From: Chloroflexota bacterium
GTDB taxonomy: Bacteria; Chloroflexota; Ktedonobacteria; Ktedonobacterales; Ktedonobacteraceae
Length of the DNA: 6,286 nt
Direction of reading: 5' to 3'
Assembly (NCBI GenBank): GCA_005879655.1
Contig: VBJK01000027.1
Coordinates: 1 to 6,286 of the forward strand
Shown here: piece by piece, positions 6,089 to 6,286 of the stretch
Numbering within the stretch: the first letter of the stretch is position 1
How the letters are laid out: each line of letters begins with the position of its first letter
Made by a program: the position numbers and the translations under genes
Notes under the pieces: generated by a model
Databases searched by the model: none
The model's input: the letters and a program-made list of their open reading frames with translations, nothing else
What the model was told of the DNA's origin: nothing

Positions 6089-6286
6089 TCAGGATTCGCT
6101 CCAACAATGGACAGAAACTTTCTCGTAAACTGAGGCTGAAGGTTTGATATTGCTCACTACTGCCTTCACAATTCTCAAATCCATTTGTGCTCCGATCTCT
6201 TGATTGAGGTATCGTGGTACATACCCAATTTTCACTCCTTCTTCGGTCAAAACCTCAATGGCATTTTCATCCCAACGACATTCTGG
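6089..6286 (-). CDS. HIRAN-domain protein, C-terminal end (start outside window)
   Basis: Reading the minus strand from the right edge gives 65 residues without a stop, ending with TGA (complement of 6089-6091). The sequence begins PECRWDENAIEVLTEEGVKIGYVPRYLNQEI, split as PECRWDENAIEVL and KIGYVPRYLNQEI. This matches the HIRAN signature: NpyDpnAiaV, then a short turn, then vGYvPr..a. In the eukaryotic HLTF remodeller this domain binds 3' single-stranded DNA ends; bacterial forms occur alone or fused to nucleases or helicases. The remainder (MDLRIVKAVVSNIKPSASVYEKVSVHCWSES) looks like the last strands of the same fold, so HIRAN is the C-terminal domain. No start codon is available here, so the gene extends right of the window and the rest of the protein is unknown. 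It converges on the kinase-WD40 chimera, with 68 bases between the two stop codons. Confidence 0.65.
   Translation of the reverse strand, partial: PECRWDENAIEVLTEEGVKIGYVPRYLNQEIGAQMDLRIVKAVVSNIKPSASVYEKVSVHCWSES

Noticed and set aside
5893..6147. Plus-strand open frame of 84 codons at the end of the WD40 region
   Set aside because: It reads the third WD40 repeat in another frame and then runs opposite the HIRAN gene; no protein features are visible.
1..6286. CRISPR array, tRNA, rRNA or riboswitch
   Set aside because: No regular short repeats with spacers were seen, and no cloverleaf or known leader motif was recognised on either strand; gaps between genes are all about 100 bases or less.

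Overview
The window looks like accessory DNA from a large-genome bacterium, most likely a Ktedonobacterales-type Chloroflexota. This is inferred from the combination of an NRPS gene, a DUF4012 membrane protein, a Ser/Thr kinase fused directly to WD40 repeats, and an ISL3-type insertion-sequence remnant. No rRNA, tRNA or other phylogenetic marker is present, so the taxonomic call is tentative.

Layout from left to right. (1) 2-1648 (+): the 3' end of a non-ribosomal peptide synthetase, holding the C-terminal part of an adenylation domain, one carrier-protein domain and a terminal thioesterase. The thioesterase has Cys instead of Ser as its predicted nucleophile and seems to lack a short helix just before it. 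(2) 1712-2692 (+): an exported or membrane-anchored protein that looks like a TIM-barrel glycosidase. (3) 2796-4727 (+): a membrane-anchored DUF4012 protein with a good ribosome binding site and a possible extended -10 promoter. (4) 4734-5168 (+): the left part of an ISL3-family insertion sequence. Its transposase is cut to the N-terminal zinc-finger region and frameshifted by one extra T. (5) 5031-6020 (+): an open frame that starts in that transposase remnant and runs in phase into the C-lobe of a Ser/Thr kinase, then three WD40 repeats. It has no kinase N-lobe. (6) 6089-6286 (-): the C-terminal end of a HIRAN-domain protein that converges on the chimera and leaves the window at the right edge; it lacks a start codon here.

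How the genes relate. The NRPS end belongs to a biosynthetic cluster lying mainly to the left. The glycosidase-like protein and the DUF4012 protein are co-directional and both act at or outside the membrane, which suggests a cell-surface or exopolysaccharide role rather than part of peptide synthesis; this is inference. From about 4730 rightward the DNA looks rearranged: a decapitated transposase, a decapitated kinase and a prematurely ended WD40 array are joined within about 1.3 kb. The most notable points are the transposase-kinase-WD40 chimera, a frameshift site shaped like the RF2 +1 site, a hairpin that could hide the transposase ribosome binding site, and the unusual thioesterase. I did not find convincing evidence of a complete new multi-gene system.
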